Positions 61,673 to 64,000 of a stretch of DNA of 64,000 nt are shown in pieces. Under the pieces are notes generated by a model. That model did not search any database and was not told the origin of the DNA. It saw only the letters and a list, made by a program, of their open reading frames with translations. Origin of the DNA: a bacterium (GTDB taxonomy: Bacteria; Planctomycetota; Planctomycetia; Kolteriales; Kolteriaceae). Position 1 is the stretch's first letter, and each line of letters begins with the position of its first letter. A program made the translations under genes and the position numbers. The stretch spans positions 1 through 64,000 of the forward strand of contig JAIEPU010000017.1 of NCBI GenBank assembly GCA_019748235.1, written 5' to 3'.

Positions 61673-63772
61673 TCACCCTCCTTGTTCGACACCAACGTTC
61701 GATTCCCGGTCAGGCCACGCCTTAAAGAACTTCACGGTGTGCTGAAGCGCGGGCATGATGTAACGAACGATGGTGTAATGGCCGCACGGATACCAGATAA
61801 TTCGCTGGCGACCGGCTGCTTCCCATAGAGCTTTCCCACTGACGACCGGAACCGATTCGTCTTGTGATGCATTGATCATGAAGACGACATGGCTCTTCAG
61901 CCGATCGGAGTAGGTGACCGGATCAAACGATTTCATCTGTTCGCCAAGCGATTCGCGCGTGCCGCCATTGGCGCTCCAAATCCGTCGAAATTCCTTCGCT
62001 TCCTTCTCGGCGGATTCCCACACGATATCGTGCAAACTGGCGCCGCCGATAATGAGACAGGCATGTGTCAACCGGGGCTCAATGCTGGTGGCGAGAGCGC
62101 CGGTGATGCTGCCGAGGCTGATGCCGCAAATGCCGATCTTGCCCTTATCCAAGTCGGGTTGAGCCTCGATCCAATCAATAACCCGGCGGATGTCCTTGAT
62201 CGCTTGCTGCATCGAGCGCGACGCGATTTCAACGTCAGGTTGGAGCATCTTGATGTCGATGCCGGGCGGCTTTCGCTCGCCGTAGTAGGGGAGCTTGATG
62301 AACGTGCAGGCAATGCCTCCCTTCGCGAGCGTGGTAGCGACGAAGCGGGAAAGTTCGAAGTCACCCCCCGCGATGTGCGTCACGATCACATAGGGGAATG
62401 GGCCTTCTCCCGGCGGTCGGAAGAGTTCAATGGGTACCGAATTGTTTTCCTCGTGCGGCGTGACGACGGGAGAGGGAATCTTGATCAATGTTCGAACGAT
62501 GCCCGAGCCGACGTTATCGGGACTCGCTTCGTACGTGAAAGCTTCGTCGGTCATTCGGTAGAGTTCGGGGATAGAGGACTCATTCTTATGGACGGGCTTG
62601 ATCGTTCCTTTCGCATGCCGCTCGGTCTCTGGATCAATCGGCTTCTTCGCGGTATCGACTTTCGCGAACGACTCCAGCGCCTTGCCCGCGAAGAGATCCT
62701 TCAGAGAGACGCCGACGACGGAGTTATCGCCCTTGCCCCCCACCGTGCCAAGCCACAGTGCGAGTTCGCTGGCGTTCACAACGGCTACCGTGGCGGGCGT
62801 TGACTCCCCTGCGATCTTTCGAAGGCTGTGAATCGTATCGATCGAGCCAGGCCGGCTTCCTTTCTGATTGAAGAGCTCGGTGATCTCGTTGTACCGCTTG
62901 ATATTGTCGTCGCTTGGTTCTGTACCGGCGGCAAGCTGTTTGCTCACGAATTGATTCGACCGGCGGACGATTTCGGCGAGTCCGCTGTAGGGTGCGACAC
63001 GCTCCGATGTGTCATTGGCTCCGAACTCGGCGATCTTGGCTGGTGTGAATTCGATCGTCCTCGCAGCGGGGACTTTTCCGTCACCGACGATCATGATCCA
63101 ATTGCCGGCTCGCGGATATTTGTCGACCACCGTGCGAACGCCCGGAAGCGTCTTCGCTTCAGCAAGTGCAAGTCGAGATAGGAACGGAGCGGAGAGTCCC
63201 GCGCTCGAGGCATCCTCGGCCGGCTTGCCAACCTCAAGCGAGCTCGTGCTGATCCCCTCGTCATTGAGGCCTACAAACGAACCAAGATAGCCGGCATAGG
63301 TGGCGCTCACATACCGAAGGCTGTTGGGATTGTGATAGACGACGAGAATCATTTCCGCGTGGAGTGGTCGACTCGGCTCGAACGTTGCGACCTGAAGCAG
63401 TCGGGCCCCCAGCGTTCGGTTGCCGAAAGCGGCGGAGCTTCGACCAGGAATCGGAATTTCGGCTACCTGGAATCGCTGAAGATCAGCGAGCGGGATGCCG
63501 CTACCTTCAGCGAGTCCCTCGAGTTCTTCGGTGAGTGAGGCGGGCCAGGCCGCGACCCGCGCCTTAGCCTTCGCATCGAGCGTTGGGAACTTCTTTGGAT
63601 CGATTAACGCGACGTTCGATTTGATGGAATCTCGAAGTAACTCTCCCTGTTGCTTTCCCATCTCGCGCGGCGTGCCCGAAACATGAATCACCGTTAGGCC
63701 GGCAATCTGCTCAACCTTGGGCTCGACCCCTCCCGCCAGGAGAAGCCAAAAGGAAAGAAGAAAGGTCAGCAT
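61673..63772 (-). CDS. Exported fusion of a degenerate C45/acyltransferase-like domain and an alpha/beta hydrolase
   Basis: A 699-aa protein with a signal peptide (MLTFLLSFWLLLAGG). Residues about 25-370 resemble the C45 peptidase/isopenicillin-N acyltransferase group (VIHVSGTPREMGKQQGELL, GYLGSFVGLNDEGISTSSLE). The N-terminal nucleophile Cys expected before SS in that fold reads GRSSAAFGN, so this half looks inactive. The C-terminal part (about 430-690) is an alpha/beta hydrolase with nucleophile elbow GICGISLGS, Asp in INASQDESVP and His in PCGHYTIV, a complete triad, like dienelactone-hydrolase or acetyl-xylan-esterase types. The roughly 230 nt upstream to the window end show no gene. Confidence 0.78.
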   Translation of the reverse strand: MLTFLLSFWLLLAGGVEPKVEQIAGLTVIHVSGTPREMGKQQGELLRDSIKSNVALIDPKKFPTLDAKAKARVAAWPASLTEELEGLAEGSGIPLADLQRFQVAEIPIPGRSSAAFGNRTLGARLLQVATFEPSRPLHAEMILVVYHNPNSLRYVSATYAGYLGSFVGLNDEGISTSSLEVGKPAEDASSAGLSAPFLSRLALAEAKTLPGVRTVVDKYPRAGNWIMIVGDGKVPAARTIEFTPAKIAEFGANDTSERVAPYSGLAEIVRRSNQFVSKQLAAGTEPSDDNIKRYNEITELFNQKGSRPGSIDTIHSLRKIAGESTPATVAVVNASELALWLGTVGGKGDNSVVGVSLKDLFAGKALESFAKVDTAKKPIDPETERHAKGTIKPVHKNESSIPELYRMTDEAFTYEASPDNVGSGIVRTLIKIPSPVVTPHEENNSVPIELFRPPGEGPFPYVIVTHIAGGDFELSRFVATTLAKGGIACTFIKLPYYGERKPPGIDIKMLQPDVEIASRSMQQAIKDIRRVIDWIEAQPDLDKGKIGICGISLGSITGALATSIEPRLTHACLIIGGASLHDIVWESAEKEAKEFRRIWSANGGTRESLGEQMKSFDPVTYSDRLKSHVVFMINASQDESVPVVSGKALWEAAGRQRIIWYPCGHYTIVRYIMPALQHTVKFFKAWPDRESNVGVEQGG

Positions 63773-64000
63773 CCCAAATACCTCGTGCGTCCAAAGATGG
63801 GTGATTTGTTTTCAAGACGAGAACGGTTGCATTCTACAGACTCGCTGCGGAGGGCGCGCAGCCTGAACCAGCAAGACTCTCCCGCCGAGAAACTACCCGT
63901 GTGAAGTGAAAGAGGTGTCAGAGATTTGACGTTGAATTCGGCCGAATAATCGAATGCCGCTCGGTTTTATCCCACCAGCGGGCTTGGGACGGCAGCTACT

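Noticed and set aside
61889-62803. 304-aa plus-strand ORF
   Set aside because: Antisense shadow of the hydrolase fusion gene.

Overview
The window reads as a chromosomal segment of a planctomycete. The basis is the protein set, not a search: a BBP7-type outer-membrane barrel, a PEP-CTERM sorted exoprotein, Tat-exported Gfo/Idh and NHL-propeller proteins, a giant secreted WD40 protein, a YfhO-type membrane protein and a fused Sua5/LMW-phosphatase gene. Base composition is moderately GC-rich. Starts are often GTG or TTG, and Shine-Dalgarno motifs vary in strength.

Layout. 1-770 is the end of a ribosomal operon (23S tail, 5S, terminator). 940-3878 holds a Wzz/BY-kinase exopolysaccharide protein and rsmE. 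4316-9640 carries an orphan ethanolamine ammonia-lyase (eutBC) followed by a radical-SAM/SPASM cluster in which two genes have frame problems. 9894-15372 has dapF, a frameshifted MFS transporter, a GT2 glycosyltransferase, an HhH-GPD glycosylase and a PP2C phosphatase. A near-consensus sigma-54 site lies at 15559, upstream of a Gfo/Idh and UxaA-like pair. 19058-20776 is a Sua5-YwlE-like fusion plus rpiB, matching the Bacillus ywlC-ywlE-ywlF order. 20803-24169 has DUF455, PEP-CTERM, VOC and MerR/B12-fold genes.

24487-29689 is a same-strand run: SAM methyltransferase, P1B-type ATPase, small membrane protein, a radical SAM enzyme resembling the archaeal tetraether-lipid-synthase (Tes/MJ0619) family, and an Lgt-like protein. 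It looks like a membrane or lipid modification module and is one of the two strongest candidates for an undescribed system. 29821-40280 is mostly metabolic and exported enzymes. It includes two transsulfuration PLP genes, the first behind a structured leader with a Shine-Dalgarno-sequestering hairpin, which is the other strong candidate.

40349-49306 contains the giant WD40 protein, two small secreted proteins, and a translationally coupled pair of membrane-anchored dynamin-like GTPases. 49659-57376 contains the BBP7 barrel, YfhO, NUDIX, a His-rich two-gene permease, and an ABC ATPase with an unusually small FtsX partner. 57377-59400 is an AT-richer accessory patch in which a 170-bp direct repeat and four copies of a GGTATGCAC palindrome surround two orphan genes. 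59468-63772 holds hisC, a membrane protein and a large fused hydrolase.

Three frame anomalies (7537-7556, about 9610, about 11344) cluster within 4 kb; elsewhere the reading frames look clean. All identifications rest on reading the translations by eye; no database search was possible.
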